31,669 bases of DNA from a virus: IMG/VR virus record IMGVR_UViG_3300042433_000232, positions 1-31,669 of that record; one strand, given 5' to 3'. Positions 30,294 to 31,669 of this stretch are shown here, one piece after another. The notes beneath the pieces are model-generated. The model saw only the letters and a program-made list of their open reading frames with translations. It searched no databases and was not told the DNA's origin. Positions within the stretch are counted from its first letter, which is position 1. Each line of letters begins with the position of its first letter. Both the position numbers and the translations under genes were made by a program.

Positions 30294-31669
30294 TTAAACC
30301 TTGTCAGTAATAGCTCTAATTTCCGCCAATGTTGTTGTTTTAACTAATTGACTATCTTTAAATACAGTTTCTAAACAACCGTGGCGTTCTTGATCAACAG
30401 ATACTTGATCAACTAATTTATAAACACCATCTGTTTGGGTAACCATTAATAACCCTTTAGCCGATTTCTTAATACCATTATCAGTTTTTGGATCTTTAAA
30501 GATTTCTACACCTGCACCATTAATCTCAGCATAGGTAGATTTCATGGCCATACCGTGAGTATCTCTGGTAACATATTGGAAACTGAATGAACCAATACCC
30601 AGCACAACATTACTTGATGCAAAACCTTTTTGTTCTAATCTACGGAAAATTTCCTCAGCACGTTTGTATGTGATAGAATCACCGTAAATAGCACCAATAT
30701 GAGTATCTAATACTTTGTAACCGTTTTCAGTTAAAGTGCCACCGAAAATATCCCATAAACATTCAATTAAACCTTTTTGTTCAGGCGAAATCTCAACTTC
30801 TTCAAATTCAAGCACCCTACTGTTATCAACATAATAGTATTGTTTATCATAACGATTCCACTCAATTTCTACTTTAGCTTTATAATATTTGTCGCCAGCT
30901 TTATAAATTCTGGTTACAATATCTTCACCGCATTCGCCATGAGGAGTATCATTACGAATTTCGGATTCTATATCGTTTAACATATAGTTTTTAATCGAAT
31001 CCAAACAGTCAATAGCAACATATTTTGCCGGCACAACTGGAATATCAATACCACACAGAATTTCAACTGGATCACCAGAATCTGGACGAATAATAACACG
31101 ACCATCTCTAGCCATAATATCAGATTTTAATCGCACCAAATAATCGGTAATAACTTGCCAGAAATCCCATGTATCACTAACAATAGATACCATACCGCTT
31201 GGATAAATTTCGGTAATTAATCGTTTATAAGTATCAAATTCATCTTCTTTAGTACCGCTGCACATAACACTGTGTTCTGTAGCAGGAACCGAAACGCCAA
31301 CAATTTCTGTATCGCTATCAGCAAAATAATAATCCTCAGCCAAATCAATTGCTGGGATATTATCTGTACCATAAGCGCCAGCTGCTAATACAGCAAAACC
31401 AGACGATGCAGCTGCGTGGCGACCTGCCATACCGCGAAAACCAAAATCATGGAACTGATACCGAACAAACTCTTTATCGGCTCCAGTAAGCTCTGCATAA
31501 CGCAAACCCAATTTCTTGTAAGCCATATAAGTTGTGGCTGATGTAATTGGTTGCCATAATTCAGCTGATAATACCGATTCTAACATATTAGTTACCCAGA
31601 AAAATTCTGGTTTAGTATTAACCACAGTTAACATTGGAACGCCATATGGAACCATAGAACCTTCTGGTA
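30294..31669 (-). CDS. nadV: Nicotinamide phosphoribosyltransferase (NAMPT/NadV), N-terminus outside window
   Basis: At least 457 residues; the frame is open beyond the Met at 31655 (upstream residues read P-E-G-S), so the gene continues past the window edge. It turns nicotinamide and PRPP into NMN. Hallmarks: PYGVPMLTVVNTKPEFFWVTN, FHDFGFRGMAGRHAAASSG, VPATEHSVM, VSIVSDTWDFW, GRVIIRPDSGDPVEILCG, KVLDTHIGAIYGDSI, and VLGIGSFSFQYVTRDTHGMAMKST. Catalytic-site residues of family NAMPT are in these motifs. Phage NAMPT genes have been linked to restoring NAD+ against NAD-depleting defences, usually with an NMN adenylyltransferase, which is not seen in this window. Confidence 0.95.
   Translation of the reverse strand, partial: PEGSMVPYGVPMLTVVNTKPEFFWVTNMLESVLSAELWQPITSATTYMAYKKLGLRYAELTGADKEFVRYQFHDFGFRGMAGRHAAASSGFAVLAAGAYGTDNIPAIDLAEDYYFADSDTEIVGVSVPATEHSVMCSGTKEDEFDTYKRLITEIYPSGMVSIVSDTWDFWQVITDYLVRLKSDIMARDGRVIIRPDSGDPVEILCGIDIPVVPAKYVAIDCLDSIKNYMLNDIESEIRNDTPHGECGEDIVTRIYKAGDKYYKAKVEIEWNRYDKQYYYVDNSRVLEFEEVEISPEQKGLIECLWDIFGGTLTENGYKVLDTHIGAIYGDSITYKRAEEIFRRLEQKGFASSNVVLGIGSFSFQYVTRDTHGMAMKSTYAEINGAGVEIFKDPKTDNGIKKSAKGLLMVTQTDGVYKLVDQVSVDQERHGCLETVFKDSQLVKTTTLAEIRAITDKV

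Overview
The window is part of a large, AT-rich myovirus-type (T4-like) phage genome. The evidence is tail-fibre genes and a fibre chaperone, an endolysin with holin-like genes, a gp30-type ATP-dependent DNA ligase, a DexA-like exonuclease, T4-style late promoters (TATAAATA), GroEL with a GroES-like partner, a thioredoxin, a UV-damage endonuclease, a NadV-type NAMPT, and dense overlapping small early genes. CsgF/CsgG/curlin genes and a phage-encoded two-piece tmRNA point to an aquatic proteobacterial host, perhaps a methylotroph or a SAR11-like alphaproteobacterium. The host is inference.

Layout. Bases 1-4514 (+): end of a repeat-rich tail fibre, a GC-richer second fibre and a fibre-assembly protein. 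Bases 4582-7718 (-): three virion genes interrupted by a GIY-YIG endonuclease gene. Bases 7789-8393: two small hypothetical genes. Bases 8520-18770 (+): a lysis/envelope operon with endolysin, three holin-like membrane proteins, CsgF, CsgG, a curlin-like protein, a FecR-domain protein, a secreted nuclease and a CHASE2 class III nucleotide cyclase, with three GIY-YIG genes inserted. Bases 18800-21263 (-): groEL, a small gene, a groES-like gene and a small membrane protein. Bases 21291-21895 (-): a circularly permuted tmRNA plus further structured non-coding sequence. Bases 21896-31669 (-): nucleic-acid and NAD metabolism genes, containing a DNA ligase split inside an intein with a GIY-YIG gene lying antisense between the halves.

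Most notable signals. (1) Five GIY-YIG endonuclease genes each carry the same 5' leader: a T4-like late promoter, then a two-helix RNA hairpin whose stem sequences differ in every copy but always remain complementary, with constant CGC and C internal-loop bases and a constant CTAAACAT-like tail. (2) One such cassette splits the cyclase gene and another sits inside the ligase split intein. (3) A curli-type secretion set is joined to FecR and cyclase signalling genes in the phage lysis region. (4) The tmRNA is permuted, with a G3-U70 acceptor stem and a tag ending ALAA. (5) Four early-type promoters share an extended -35 box.

All calls come from reading the sequence and remembered family features. 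No database search or folding program was run.
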